Source of the DNA: Myxococcota bacterium
GTDB lineage: Bacteria > Myxococcota_A > Polyangia > JAAYKL01
Assembly (NCBI GenBank): GCA_030065855.1
Contig: JASJCT010000047.1
Coordinates: 1 to 64,000, forward strand
Direction of reading: 5' to 3'
DNA: 64,000 nucleotides
A model generated the notes under the pieces. That model searched no databases and was not told the origin of the DNA. It saw nothing but the letters and a program-made list of their open reading frames with translations. A program made the translations under genes and the position numbers. This document shows positions 17,496-26,660 of the stretch, one piece after another; position 1 is the stretch's first letter; each line of letters begins with the position of its first letter.

Positions 17496-19223
17496 TCATC
17501 CCTTTGCAGTAAGCATCTCCAATATCACACGCTGTAAGGTATCCATGTCAAACGGTTTCTGAATCACTGGATTATCAGTGTCAGCTAAATATGCCGAAGC
17601 GCGGGGGGTGAATACGCCGCCGGTGATAAACACGGTCTTTTTTGCCAACGTCGGATGATGCTCGACCAGCCAAGCGTGAAAATCCATTCCTGTCATCCGG
17701 GGCATCATGAGGTCGCACAGAACAATATCGAACGCCGCATCTTGCTCGATAACCGCCTGACCTTCCTCGCCCGAGGCGACCAGCACGGTGTTGTGCATCG
17801 TGAGTATCTCCTCCAGGACCGTCCGAACCGTTTCCTCGTCCTCCACAATCAGAATCCGACCACGTGCAGTCGACGGGTCCACCCGGCGATGGGGTATCGA
17901 CGCTGGTGTTGCCTCGCTGATGGGCAGCCGCACCACAAAGCGACTTCCCTCGCCCTGGACGCTTTCTGCGCGGATCTCACCTCCTAGCTCTGTAACGATG
18001 CGGTGCGAGATAGCCAGTCCAAAGCCAATGTCATGGCCTGGCATTTTTGCAGTGAACAGGGGATCAAAGATGCGTTCGAGGTGGTTTGCTGGGATCCCGC
18101 GGCCGGTGTCTGTCACCTCGGCAAAGGCATCGTTGCCTTGGGCCCATGTGCGAATCCGGATCTGGTTTTGTTTAGCAGCGCCCTCATCAATGGCGAGCGC
18201 TGCGTTGATAATCAGGTTCAAGAAAACCTGCGCCAGCTTGCCCTTGGCTGCGGCGATTGGCGGGACATTGCCGAAATCCTTTATGACCGTCGCTCGGTAC
18301 TTGGTCTCGTTGGAGGTCATGCTGATCGCGTGTTCAACCGCCTGATTGATCTCTACCGTCGTAGGTCTGGCCTCATCTACTCGGGAAAAAAAGCTGAGCC
18401 CCTTGGCAGTTTCTTTTATCTGATGCGCACCGCTGAGTGCCGCGTCAACGTATTGGGCCAGGTCGTCGAACGCGGTTGGATCAATGGCCTCGACGCTGTC
18501 CCATGGGATCTCGGTGATCTCTGGGAGCTTGCTCAACACACCCCGGCATCGGTCCACATCTTTGGTCAGTTTGCGGATACGCTTGGCCAGCGTCTCTAGG
18601 CTGTAGAGCATATAGGTGAGCGGATTGTTGATCTCGTGGGCTAGCCCTGCAGCCAGTAAGCCCATACTGGATAAACGGTTCATCTGGGCAACGGCAGCCT
18701 CCAGGGTGCGCCGCTCAGTGACATCGCTCAGGGTGGCCCGGCACACGGCAGCACCGGTATTGGTGTCAGTCCCCAGGGTTGCCTCCAGCCGCATCAGCAA
18801 CCGTGTACCGTCTTTACGCACCATCCACAGTTCGCAGGCCTGGGGATTTCCGGTCTCAAAGAGCTTCTTTCGATAGGAGTAGTGGATATCCTGAGCCTCA
18901 GGGAGGATAAATCGCGTCAAGGGCCGGCCACATAGGCTGCCCCTCGAAAGACCCAGGAGGGTGGCAGCGGTCAGATTGGCCTCCTGGATCAAGCCCTGAG
19001 CGTCCACGGTGATATATCCCACAGGCGCAAGGTCGTAGAGATCGACGTACTTGGTTTGCAATGCTTCGAGTGCTTCTTGGGAGCGCTGCAGCTCTTCGTT
19101 TCGCATCTCGAGCGCGATCTGATGATCCTTCAACTCTCGAACGAGTGTCTCCATCTCTTTTGCCGATAGCTGGCCGAGGTTATTGGTCCCGGTTATCCAC
19201 GGTGGCATAATTTTAAACAACAC
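17496..19223 (-). CDS. PAS-containing hybrid histidine kinase with C-terminal receiver
   Basis: A soluble sensor kinase. An N-terminal coiled coil leads to a PAS domain (LYDLAPVGYITVDAQGLI...), then a HisKA/HATPase core and a receiver. The core has the H-box LAAGLAHEINNPLTY, N-box FLNLIINAALA, DTGRGIPANHLERIFDP and GFGLAISHRIV. The receiver has acidic VEDEE, the Asp in LCDLMMPRMTG and the Lys in QKPFD. No transmembrane segment is visible, so the signal is probably cytoplasmic. The GTG at 19223 is chosen because GGAGG sits 8 nt upstream; an in-frame ATG lies 15 bp inside and another at 19295. It converges with the thioredoxin-like lipoprotein gene with only 6 bp between stops. No partner regulator is adjacent. 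Confidence 0.92.
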   Translation of the reverse strand: MLFKIMPPWITGTNNLGQLSAKEMETLVRELKDHQIALEMRNEELQRSQEALEALQTKYVDLYDLAPVGYITVDAQGLIQEANLTAATLLGLSRGSLCGRPLTRFILPEAQDIHYSYRKKLFETGNPQACELWMVRKDGTRLLMRLEATLGTDTNTGAAVCRATLSDVTERRTLEAAVAQMNRLSSMGLLAAGLAHEINNPLTYMLYSLETLAKRIRKLTKDVDRCRGVLSKLPEITEIPWDSVEAIDPTAFDDLAQYVDAALSGAHQIKETAKGLSFFSRVDEARPTTVEINQAVEHAISMTSNETKYRATVIKDFGNVPPIAAAKGKLAQVFLNLIINAALAIDEGAAKQNQIRIRTWAQGNDAFAEVTDTGRGIPANHLERIFDPLFTAKMPGHDIGFGLAISHRIVTELGGEIRAESVQGEGSRFVVRLPISEATPASIPHRRVDPSTARGRILIVEDEETVRTVLEEILTMHNTVLVASGEEGQAVIEQDAAFDIVLCDLMMPRMTGMDFHAWLVEHHPTLAKKTVFITGGVFTPRASAYLADTDNPVIQKPFDMDTLQRVILEMLTAKG

Positions 19224-19390
19224 TGCGATGTCCTCCACACAAGAATGCCGTGTGTTTCCTCGACCAGCACCAGAAACGACCGTCAGAGATCGCAATGAGC
19301 CCGATACTTATGCGAAGAAACTGGGGAAAAATTTTAAATTGTCACGATGAACCAAGAAATTGAGCCCTATTTAAGCCAGATTGTCAACCC

Positions 19391-19416
19391 AATCCGCTTT
19401 ACAGGCGGATTTTTTG
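19391..19416 (+). terminator. Orphan intrinsic terminator in the rpsB upstream region
   Basis: AATCCGC and GCGGATT form a perfect 7-bp stem around a 7-nt loop, followed by a run of six T on the plus strand. No plus-strand gene precedes it, because the gene to the left runs the other way. It therefore ends either an unannotated small RNA or an rpsB leader transcript. Confidence 0.65.
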
Positions 19417-19707
19417 GGGCATGTCTTTTGAGGCTGAGACGGCCTGAATACAGCTTGAACGCTGGGGACTAAAAAGCAGTCCAACGGGATTTGCCGCCTT
19501 GCCCGCAGCCCATACCCGTGGTATGACCATTGCCCCTTTTGGCACAGGGCCAAGGGGAGAACTCACGTCCTATCCGTGGCCTGCGGCATTGAAATGCAGG
19601 AATCGCGGCCGAGTTCAGGGTGCCCGTTCCCAAGGCGGGTCGAATTCGGACAGAGGGGCGGTGGCTGGTTCGAACAGTGTTTCGGACCGATAAACCCGGA
19701 GGAGACC
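19417..19707 (+). promoter_or_regulatory. Probable rpsB 5-prime leader region
   Basis: About 290 bp between the orphan terminator and the rpsB ATG contain no supported gene. It is rich in short complementary segments, such as CCCCTTTTGGCACAGGGCCAAGGGG near 19532-19556. Leader structures that let S2 repress rpsB-tsf are known in other bacteria. Whether this one does so is inference, and I recognise no named RNA family. Confidence 0.3.
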
Positions 19708-20625
19708 ATGACCGATCCGACAAGCGCGGCCGAGACGGCCGAAAGCACCAGCGAACCCATCAAAACACCGGACATACCCAACGTTATCTCCCTTCGAGAG
19801 CTTCTCGAGGCAGGCGTGCACTTGGGACACCGAACCAAGCGGTGGAATCCCAAGATGCGGCGGTATATTTACGGCGAACGGAACCGGGTCCACATCATCG
19901 ACCTGCGCAAAACACTGACGTTATTCAACAAAGCCTGCAACACAGTGACCAACTTGGTCGCTCGGGGTGGGAGCGTTCTCTTCGTGGGCACCAAGCGCCA
20001 GGCCCAGGATGTGGTGCGGGACGAAGCAGAGCGGGCAGATATGCACGCAGTGACAAACCGCTGGCTCGGCGGGACCTTGACCAATTTCAAAACAATTCAG
20101 GGCACTGTGGATCGCATGCGGCAGATCGAGACCATGCGCAGCGACGGCACCTTCGAGAGCTTGGTGAAGAAGGAACGCCTAAGATTGGAAAAGGAGTATG
20201 CGCGCCTTGAGAAATTCGTCGGTGGCATTAAGGAGATGACCTCGCTGCCAGCTGTGATTTTTGTCATCGATCCCAATAAAGACGCGATCGCCGTAGCAGA
20301 AGCCAATAAACTGGGCATCACGCTCGTTGCGCTCATCGATACGAATGGCGATCCTGATTTGGTCGACTTGCCCATCCCCGGCAATGATGATGCCATCCGC
20401 TCCATACAGCTCGTTACGCGGAAAGTCGCAGATGCCTGTATCGAAGGCATGAAGCGGCGTCGAGAAACCGTGCGATCCGGGGGCGCAGAGGGGGCTGCCG
20501 CTGCGTCAGGCCCGATGGTCGAGGTAACCCGCAGGCCGCGAACCAGTGGCGGTCGCGATAGGACCAAACAAAGCCAAGCAAAAAGCAAGCGCAAACCAGC
20601 AGAGAAAAAAGAAAAAGACAACTAA
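19708..20625 (+). CDS. rpsB: 30S ribosomal protein S2
   Basis: The 305-residue product carries the S2 core: [10 protein letters not shown]-type start ([19 protein letters not shown]), [41 protein letters not shown], and [17 protein letters not shown]...PLVAL-type NADP-like fold ending [12 protein letters not shown]. An ~20-residue acidic N-terminal extension and a ~60-residue basic C-terminal tail ([12 protein letters not shown]) lengthen it beyond the usual ~240. The ATG at 19708 follows GGAGGAG with good spacing; upstream in-frame starts lack one. It opens the rpsB-tsf-pyrH cluster. Confidence 0.97.
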   Translation: MTDPTSAAETAESTSEPIKTPDIPNVISLRELLEAGVHLGHRTKRWNPKMRRYIYGERNRVHIIDLRKTLTLFNKACNTVTNLVARGGSVLFVGTKRQAQDVVRDEAERADMHAVTNRWLGGTLTNFKTIQGTVDRMRQIETMRSDGTFESLVKKERLRLEKEYARLEKFVGGIKEMTSLPAVIFVIDPNKDAIAVAEANKLGITLVALIDTNGDPDLVDLPIPGNDDAIRSIQLVTRKVADACIEGMKRRRETVRSGGAEGAAAASGPMVEVTRRPRTSGGRDRTKQSQAKSKRKPAEKKEKDN

Positions 20626-20644
20626 GGACATGATAAGCGTATTT

Positions 20645-20765
20645 TGGCGGGTACCTTTGAACATTCCCCCTTTGAAAAAGGGGGATAGGGGGATTTTTAA
20701 GGGTTCTGGGGATATTGACGAAATCCCCAGAACCCCCTTTTCAAGGGGGAGTTTATTACCCGCCA
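20645..20765. repeat. Palindromic element with 9-bp terminal inverted repeats between rpsB and tsf
   Basis: TGGCGGGTA (20645-20653) and TACCCGCCA (20757-20765) are perfect inverted termini. Inside are CCCCCTTTGAAAAAGGGGG and GGGTTCTGGGGAT...ATCCCCAGAACCC, so nearly the whole 121 bp can fold on itself. Its CCCCCTTTTCAAGGGGG core matches the elements at the window start and near 53.4 kb. It lies inside a ribosomal-protein operon and probably forms a strong RNA structure there. Confidence 0.85.
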
Positions 20766-20848
20766 CGAACCCGTAATGAGGGGCTGGACCTCAGACAGAT
20801 CTGAAGGCGGCCTGAATGGCCGCGCTTTAGCCGAAAGGATGGTTGGCG

Positions 20849-21502
20849 ATGGCTATCACCATGGAACTGATTAAAGAATTGCGAGAGCGCACAGGCGCTG
20901 GGGTTGTGGACTGCAAAACGGTGCTGGCCGAAACAGACGGCGATGTGGACAAGGCAGTCGAGGAACTGCAAAAACGCGGTGCGGTCAAGGTTGCTAAAAA
21001 GGCCGCTCGCATCGCCGCACAGGGGCTGGTCGGCCACTATATCCACGACGGCGGGCGCATTGCCGTCCTCGTAGAAGTCAATTGTGAGACAGATTTTGTG
21101 GCGCGCGGAGAGGAATTTCATGCGTTCTGCGAAGACCTGGCCATGCAGATTGCAGCGATGAATCCCCTCTATGTAAAGGCCGATGAAATACCAGATAGGG
21201 ATTTAGAAAAGCAAAGCGAAATCTTCTCTGCCCAGGTCCGAGACGAAGGCAAACCAGAAAAGATAGTCCCCAAAATTGTCGAAGGAAAGTTAGCAAAATG
21301 GAAAAAGGAGAACTGTCTTATAGACCAACCCTTCGTTAAGAATGACGAGATGACCATCAGCGATATAGCGACGCAGCTCTCTGCAAAGACCGGAGAGAAG
21401 ATCTCAATTCGCAGATTTGTCCGTTTCGAAGTGGGCGAGGGTCTTGAAAAGCGCAAAGACGACTTGGCCGCGGAAGTCGCGGAGCTGAGCGGACAGTCCT
21501 GA
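20849..21502 (+). CDS. tsf: Elongation factor Ts
   Basis: The nucleotide-exchange factor for EF-Tu. The N-terminal UBA-like motif is intact (IKELRERTGAGVVDCKTVL). The core has GRIAVLVEVNCETDFVAR and the downstream DQPFVKND segment. At 217 residues it is the short form found in many bacteria. The ATG at 20849 is chosen because AAGGA (20835-20839) lies 9 nt upstream; a TTG at 20843 is in frame but worse placed. It is separated from rpsB by the palindromic element and runs into pyrH, 1 bp downstream. Confidence 0.97.
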   Translation: MAITMELIKELRERTGAGVVDCKTVLAETDGDVDKAVEELQKRGAVKVAKKAARIAAQGLVGHYIHDGGRIAVLVEVNCETDFVARGEEFHAFCEDLAMQIAAMNPLYVKADEIPDRDLEKQSEIFSAQVRDEGKPEKIVPKIVEGKLAKWKKENCLIDQPFVKNDEMTISDIATQLSAKTGEKISIRRFVRFEVGEGLEKRKDDLAAEVAELSGQS

Positions 21503-21503
21503 T

Positions 21504-22238
21504 ATGCAACACCCCTCACGCGTTGTACTCAAGCTTTCGGGCGAAGTACTTGCCGGCACCCGAAAGGACGGGATCGATCCCAAGACCTTGGCCAGTGTGG
21601 GGGATTCACTGGCCCGGGCCCTGGCTGACGGCGCACGGACGGCAGTGGTCCTAGGGGGCGGGAACATCTTTCGCGGGCTCGGCGCGGCGTCAAAGGGGAT
21701 GGACCGGGTCACTGCAGACCAAATGGGCATGCTCGCCACTGTTATGAACGGCCTTGCGCTGAGGGATGCGATTATCCGTGCCGGGGGCCGTGCAACCCTG
21801 TTTACCGCATTTTCAATGGACCGCATCGGCACCCTCTACAAGGTCGAACGCGCTCGGGAACAGATCGAGACCGGAGCCGCAGCCATCATTGCTGGTGGCA
21901 CTGGTAACCCCTATTTTTCGACAGATACGGCCGCCGCGCTCCGGGCGGTAGAACTCTGCTGCCAGGTTTTTTTCAAGGGAACAAAAGTCGATGGGGTGTT
22001 TGACAAAGACCCTGCTGAGCACAAAGACGCCAAGCGCTTTACCACGCTCGGCATTGACGAGCTTATCAATCGCCGCCTGGGTGTGCTCGATCTCACTGCC
22101 GCGACCCTCTGCCGAGAAAACAGTATCGATATCCGCGTCTATAAAATGACTGCGCCCAATGCTATCTACGCCGCAGCCATGGGCGAGCCCATTGGCACCC
22201 TTGTGCGCGCGACTGGCGACGGGAAGAGCGATTACTGA
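21504..22238 (+). CDS. pyrH: UMP kinase
   Basis: A 244-residue amino-acid-kinase-fold enzyme making UDP from UMP and ATP. Signatures visible are VVLKLSGEVL near the start, VVLGGGNIFRG, MGMLATVMNGLALRDAI, AIIAGGTGNPYFSTDTAA (UMP pocket) and GTKVDGVFDKDP. The start lies one base after the tsf stop, indicating an operon. In many bacteria frr follows pyrH; here the next gene is a TonB-like gene on the opposite strand whose stop overlaps pyrH by 7 bp, so frr has been moved elsewhere. Confidence 0.97.
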   Translation: MQHPSRVVLKLSGEVLAGTRKDGIDPKTLASVGDSLARALADGARTAVVLGGGNIFRGLGAASKGMDRVTADQMGMLATVMNGLALRDAIIRAGGRATLFTAFSMDRIGTLYKVERAREQIETGAAAIIAGGTGNPYFSTDTAAALRAVELCCQVFFKGTKVDGVFDKDPAEHKDAKRFTTLGIDELINRRLGVLDLTAATLCRENSIDIRVYKMTAPNAIYAAAMGEPIGTLVRATGDGKSDY

Positions 22239-23344
22239 TAGCGCCGCATGCGAAAAATCGGCTGCCCACCTACCTCGACGATAAAATGAAATGTGAACTT
22301 GACCAAACCGTCGTTTTTGTCCTTCAGACCGGTTGGCACATTGGGAAATGGAGCCGCCAACTCTAGGGCTTCCCGCGCTTCTTGATCAAGGAAGCCCACA
22401 CCGCTGGAGCCCATGATATAGGCCTTCTTTAGGCTGCCATCCCCTCTCAACACGACGAGCAACACAGTGGTCCTATCCTTAAAACCGTAGATGTTGCCGT
22501 AGGGATCGTTCTTTCGGTATTCGAGGTCTGGCCGCCAATACCGCTCTACTTTTCGCTTGACCCGATTGAAGAATGATGCATATTCCCAGCCCCTTGTGTT
22601 GAGGACCGTCATATCTCCGGGCAGGACGTTTTCTAAGTGATCCAGACCGGATCCTCGAATTGCCGAAGCCATGGCCTCCATACTCGGCCTGAGGTTAAAA
22701 TCTTCGAGCGCTGGCGGGGCCTTTTTTTGCTGGGGTCGATGACCGTCTTTGTCTGGGACGGCTTTGTCTGGCAAAGGTGCCACTGTGTGTTGCTCGGGTT
22801 GCATGCCGCCTGTCACGGTCTGCGTGTCCCTGCCCTTTTGGGGATGCTCGATCTGCGGCTCGGAGACCTGACTATCCCCTGGCAACCGGATACGCGCCTT
22901 GGTTTCCTTTTCCACCCGCGCGTCCTGTTCCGCTAGGAAGCGGGTTTTATCAGGCCGCCGTGTATCCTTTGACGGGGGCGCCTGAACCACTTGCCCCTCT
23001 GGTATCTCCTCTTCGGGAGAGTATTCCTCTAGTTGCTCCTCGGGCGTCTTTACCTCTTCCAGCACGTCGTCCTCCGCCCCCCACAAATCCACTTGGAGCG
23101 CTGTGCTGTCGTCTTCATCGGGTTCCAAGGTCAGGATAAAATACACCAGGGGCAGCAGGACGGCCAAATGAAGCAACACCGAAAGTAGCAACGCAACGCG
23201 CAAGGTGTCGTTTTCTTTGGCAAATAGTACTTTTATCGCGTGATAGGTGAGGATTGCGGGAGAGAACGCCACTATCACTACGGACCGCAAGACAAAAGAA
23301 AAGACGATTGTTACCTTGAAACGTCTTTTTTGGCTTGACCGCAT
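22232..23344 (-). CDS. TonB-family energy transducer / TonB C-terminal domain protein
   Basis: A 370-residue inner-membrane-anchored protein. A hydrophobic segment (about 48-72, RVALLLSVLLHLAVLLPLVYF) is followed by an acidic stretch and a long Pro/Lys/Glu-rich periplasmic linker. The C-terminal domain (about 265-370) shows YWRPD...., VLLVVLRGDGSLKKAYIMGSSG, LDQEAREALELAAPFPNVP and a final strand, typical of TonB/TolA C-termini. N-terminal residues 1-40 contain a second hydrophobic stretch, so the start is uncertain. No ExbB or ExbD gene is adjacent. It lies downstream of rplM-rpsI on the same strand, 129 bp away. Confidence 0.82.
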   Translation of the reverse strand: MRSSQKRRFKVTIVFSFVLRSVVIVAFSPAILTYHAIKVLFAKENDTLRVALLLSVLLHLAVLLPLVYFILTLEPDEDDSTALQVDLWGAEDDVLEEVKTPEEQLEEYSPEEEIPEGQVVQAPPSKDTRRPDKTRFLAEQDARVEKETKARIRLPGDSQVSEPQIEHPQKGRDTQTVTGGMQPEQHTVAPLPDKAVPDKDGHRPQQKKAPPALEDFNLRPSMEAMASAIRGSGLDHLENVLPGDMTVLNTRGWEYASFFNRVKRKVERYWRPDLEYRKNDPYGNIYGFKDRTTVLLVVLRGDGSLKKAYIMGSSGVGFLDQEAREALELAAPFPNVPTGLKDKNDGLVKFTFHFIVEVGGQPIFRMRRYQ

Positions 23345-23473
23345 CGTTTATCCAGCCCGCAACGAGTATCGATGCAACAGGGTAGTCGCGGTGACGTTCG
23401 AGGTCAAACAGGTTGTGCAGGCATACAAATCCGTCAATGGGTCAGAAAGGCGGTTGGTTTCGATAAGAGAAGA

Positions 23474-23872
23474 CTATCGCTTCGAGTACTGGAAGCGTTT
23501 GCGAGCACCGGGCTGGCCGTACTTTTTCCGCTCCACTTCACGCGCGTCGCGGGTTAAGAACCCAGCCTTTTTCAGCGGTCCTCGGTTGTCCGGTTCTGCC
23601 ACGCAGAGGGCTCGGGAGATGCCATGCTTGATCGCATCGGCCTGGGCCGCCAGTCCACCACCGCTGACATTGACGAGGATGTCGTACTTGTCTACAGCTT
23701 CGACCAGTTCGAGGGGTTGACGAACGATCATCCGCGATATGGCCCGTGGGAAATACGTCTCCTCCTTGCGGCGGTTAATCGTAATTTTCCCCTCGCCGGG
23801 CATCATCCATACCCTCGCGATAGCGGTTTTTCTTCTCCCAGTGGCGTAAAAACGGTTTTCTCCGGAGTTCAT
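23474..23872 (-). CDS. rpsI: 30S ribosomal protein S9
   Basis: A 132-residue S9 with all landmarks: [15 protein letters not shown] near the N-terminus, [29 protein letters not shown], and the conserved C-terminal [11 protein letters not shown] whose last Arg reaches the ribosomal P site. It follows rplM by 15 bp, the standard L13-S9 operon order. Confidence 0.98.
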   Translation of the reverse strand: MNSGENRFYATGRRKTAIARVWMMPGEGKITINRRKEETYFPRAISRMIVRQPLELVEAVDKYDILVNVSGGGLAAQADAIKHGISRALCVAEPDNRGPLKKAGFLTRDAREVERKKYGQPGARKRFQYSKR

Positions 23873-23887
23873 GATTTGCCCATTCCT

Positions 23888-24334
23888 CTATTCGTTCTTA
23901 AAAAGAGCCAGGGGCTCGGCTTTTTGCGCGCGGTATCCGTGCTCTGGGCACGCACCGGCGTGAATTTTGAGTTTGGATAACATGGATCGACCGAGTCGAG
24001 ACTTGGGAAGCATGCCCTTTACAGCATGACGAACCACTTCCTCGGGTTTTTTCTTGAGCATTTCACGCGCGGGAATAGAAACAAGGCCACCCATCCACCC
24101 CGTGTGGCGATGATAGACCTTGGTGTCGAGCTTGTTGCCGGTGAGTGCGGCTTTTGCCGCGTTTACCACCACGACGAAGTCGCCCACATCCACGTGCGGC
24201 GTGTACGCGGGTTTATTTTTACCCTGCAAAATACTCGCAATGGCGCTGGCTGCCCTTCCGAGCGGCTGATTCTCTGCATCCACGATATACCAGCGGCGCT
24301 CGACTTCGCCTGGTTTTGCTTGGTAGGTCCGCAT
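23888..24334 (-). CDS. rplM: 50S ribosomal protein L13
   Basis: A 148-residue L13. It shows RRWYIVDAENQPLGRAAS, the DVGDFVVVVNAAK strand, KVYHRHTGWMGG and VKGMLPKSRLGR. The start at 24334 is set by AGGAG about 6 nt upstream; the longer frame to 24385 has no ribosome site and adds residues absent from L13. It is the first gene of the rplM-rpsI operon and is divergent from the gene at 24529. Confidence 0.98.
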   Translation of the reverse strand: MRTYQAKPGEVERRWYIVDAENQPLGRAASAIASILQGKNKPAYTPHVDVGDFVVVVNAAKAALTGNKLDTKVYHRHTGWMGGLVSIPAREMLKKKPEEVVRHAVKGMLPKSRLGRSMLSKLKIHAGACPEHGYRAQKAEPLALFKNE

Positions 24335-24528
24335 AAAATGCTCCTCGTACTTCGTTTGCACTCTGATCCACTTCACAGCGACCACCTGGGCACCGCTGCA
24401 AGGGAGCGCTTTTTCTTAGACGGAAGGATTCCCATTGTCAAGCGATCTTTCCACTTGTCTACCTATTATGGCATTTGGCGTCTGGGATAGCCAGTGATAT
24501 GGTGAACCTCCTAAAAGGGAGGCCCTCC

Positions 24529-25092
24529 ATGCCGAGAGATTACGACAACGACCGCCCCAAGCGCAGTTGGCGCGAAATCGATAAAAACAAGGACAGGTCA
24601 GCACATCGCAAGGAAAATGGGCCATCCCCGGCCCCCCATAAAAAGGCGCGCATGGATTCGGCATCCAAAGTTTACAAGTCAAAACTGGATGCATTTTTTT
24701 CAGGAGAGGGCAGGGCTCCCGACAGTGTGAAGGAAAAGCTGTCAGAACTCGATGCGAATATACCCCAGGCTGACAAAGCGCGCATGTCAGCCCTGAAATC
24801 GATTAAAACAGCAGGGACCTCGTCGGCAGCAGACCGAGCCGTTGCAGCGTACCTCAAAAAATGGGACCTGCCGCCAGATTTCGACGTCTTATCCCAAGTG
24901 CTGACGTGCTCAGAGGAGACTTATGTGGAACAGGCCATGGATCTTTTAGGAGAGATGTTTGCCGGCAAACGAATACCGCGCCGCGTACAAGTGCTCGAAC
25001 AGCGCCTGCGTCGCGTAAAAACCCTGATCGACGATCCAGATCTGGCAAAAAAAGCCGACGCACTCATCCGGGACCTAAGGCTTTTTAGCTGA
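24529..25092 (+). CDS. Uncharacterised charged protein
   Basis: A 187-residue soluble protein with no family that I recognise. The first ~60 residues are very polar and basic (KRSWREIDKNKD...), probably disordered. The remainder (about 65-187) looks helical, with a conserved-looking QVLTCSEETYVEQAM and RRVQVLEQRLRRVKTL segment. GGGAGG (24517-24522) sets the ATG at 24529. It lies 13 bp upstream of hutI on the same strand and could be cotranscribed with it. Confidence 0.7.
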   Translation: MPRDYDNDRPKRSWREIDKNKDRSAHRKENGPSPAPHKKARMDSASKVYKSKLDAFFSGEGRAPDSVKEKLSELDANIPQADKARMSALKSIKTAGTSSAADRAVAAYLKKWDLPPDFDVLSQVLTCSEETYVEQAMDLLGEMFAGKRIPRRVQVLEQRLRRVKTLIDDPDLAKKADALIRDLRLFS

Positions 25093-25105
25093 CATCGAGC
25101 CGATC

Positions 25106-26377
25106 ATGACCCATCGCTTAGACATTTTGATCCTCAACGCCGCTCAAGTCCTGACCATGCGACCGGACATGGGTATGGATGACACTGGCGATCCAGAGGG
25201 GGCCGAGATCGGGGTGATAAGAGACGGTGGCGTGGCCATTGAGAACGGCAAAATCCGCGATGTGGGGTCGTCCCATCTGCTCGCAGCATCGTACACAGCA
25301 GACCGCATTATCGACGCCACAGGTGCCATCGTCACGCCTGGGCTCGTAGATCCCCACACCCATCTCGTCTTTGCCGGCAGTCGGCATGTGGAATTTGGCA
25401 TGCGCATGCGAGGTGCTTCTTACCACCAAATCCTAGCAGCCGGTGGGGGTATCCACGCCACGGTTCAGGCGACCCGGGCCGCATCCCTAGATGCGCTCGT
25501 GGCAACCGCCCTGCCTCGGCTAAAAAGGGCCCTTGGGTTTGGCGTGACAACAGTCGAAGTGAAGAGTGGGTATGGGTTGGACGTGGATACTGAGTTGAAA
25601 ATGCTGCGGGTACTAGAGCAGCTCTCGACCTTACAACCCGTCCGGATCATGCCGACGTACCTAGGCGCCCACGTGGTTCCCCTGGAACACAGAAAACAGA
25701 GGACCAGGTATGTCGATATGATGGTACAGGAGATGATTCCGGAAATCTCCCAAGAAGGCCTTGCAACTGCCTGCGATGTTTTCCTCGATGAGGGGGCATT
25801 CACCAGAGACGAGGCCGTTCGGATTTTAGGCACAGCCCGAGACAGCGGCCTTGATGTGAAAATCCACGCCGGACAGTTTACAGATCAAGGTGGGCCCCAG
25901 CTGGTAGCTGAGCTCAACGGACTATCCGCGGACCACCTCGAGCTAATCTCCGACGCGGGCATCGCGGACATGGCAGCGGCAGGTGTTGTGGCCAATCTGC
26001 TTCCAGGCGCGGCGTTCTGCTTGCGCGATGGGTTCCCAGACGGCCGTCGGATGATTGATGGCGGTGTCCGGGTCGCGGTGGCCACGGACAACAACCCAGG
26101 CACATCGCGTACTGAAAACCTTCCCCTGATGGCCGCGATGGGGGTAACCCGCATGGGCCTTACCTGTGCTGAGGCGTGGCAGGCCATGACGGTGAACGCG
26201 GCAAAGGCCGTGGGCCAGGAACGCTGTCTGGGCGCAATAGCCCCTGGTATGACCGCAGATCTGTCCATTTTTTTAGTCGAAGATTTTCGCATTCCCCTCT
26301 ATCATTTCGGCACGAACTGGGTGGGGGCTGTCTTGTCGGCCGGAAAATTAGTCGTGGAGGAACCTATTAATGAGTAA
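25106..26377 (+). CDS. hutI: Imidazolonepropionase
   Basis: A 423-residue amidohydrolase of histidine degradation, converting 4-imidazolone-5-propionate to N-formimino-L-glutamate. Metal and substrate motifs are present: VDPHTHLVFAGSR (HxH), the LGAHVVP His, KIHAGQFTDQGG and the late ATDNNPGTS Asp, with VEVKSGYGLD typical of HutI rather than other amidohydrolases. No other hut gene is in the window, so the pathway must be scattered. A small gene begins inside its last codons (8-bp overlap). Confidence 0.95.
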   Translation: MTHRLDILILNAAQVLTMRPDMGMDDTGDPEGAEIGVIRDGGVAIENGKIRDVGSSHLLAASYTADRIIDATGAIVTPGLVDPHTHLVFAGSRHVEFGMRMRGASYHQILAAGGGIHATVQATRAASLDALVATALPRLKRALGFGVTTVEVKSGYGLDVDTELKMLRVLEQLSTLQPVRIMPTYLGAHVVPLEHRKQRTRYVDMMVQEMIPEISQEGLATACDVFLDEGAFTRDEAVRILGTARDSGLDVKIHAGQFTDQGGPQLVAELNGLSADHLELISDAGIADMAAAGVVANLLPGAAFCLRDGFPDGRRMIDGGVRVAVATDNNPGTSRTENLPLMAAMGVTRMGLTCAEAWQAMTVNAAKAVGQERCLGAIAPGMTADLSIFLVEDFRIPLYHFGTNWVGAVLSAGKLVVEEPINE

Positions 26378-26654
26378 AGACGATTTTATTGACATCTATA
26401 AACGGTATCTGTCCAAGTTTGAAGGGTTGTTCGGCGATTTGGATTACAGCGAGGTGGCCCAGTATCGCGGTAAGCTGATAAACAAACTTCGCTACGACGA
26501 GTTTGTCTTAAAATGGAACGAATTCAAGCGCATCGAAGCCTACCTGCGAGAGATAATGTCAAAAGGTGCGACCTTAAACGAAGAGATCAACCACACCTAC
26601 AACGAATTATCCGCCTATGTCCTCGAAACACCTAAGGATTTTGTTCTTTTGTAG
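26370..26654 (+). CDS. Small uncharacterised protein coupled to hutI
   Basis: A 94-residue, probably all-helical soluble protein rich in Tyr, Lys and Glu. It starts within the hutI stop region (ATGAGTAA), so it is likely translationally coupled. GTGGAGGAACC in the end of hutI provides the ribosome site. No known domain recognised. It ends 6 bp from the convergent AraC-type gene. Confidence 0.75.
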   Translation: MSKDDFIDIYKRYLSKFEGLFGDLDYSEVAQYRGKLINKLRYDEFVLKWNEFKRIEAYLREIMSKGATLNEEINHTYNELSAYVLETPKDFVLL

Positions 26655-26660
26655 AGATAA

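Noticed and set aside
19640-19700. Possible tRNA near GGTTCGAACAG before rpsB
   Set aside because: The T-loop-like string has no matching acceptor or anticodon stems around it.
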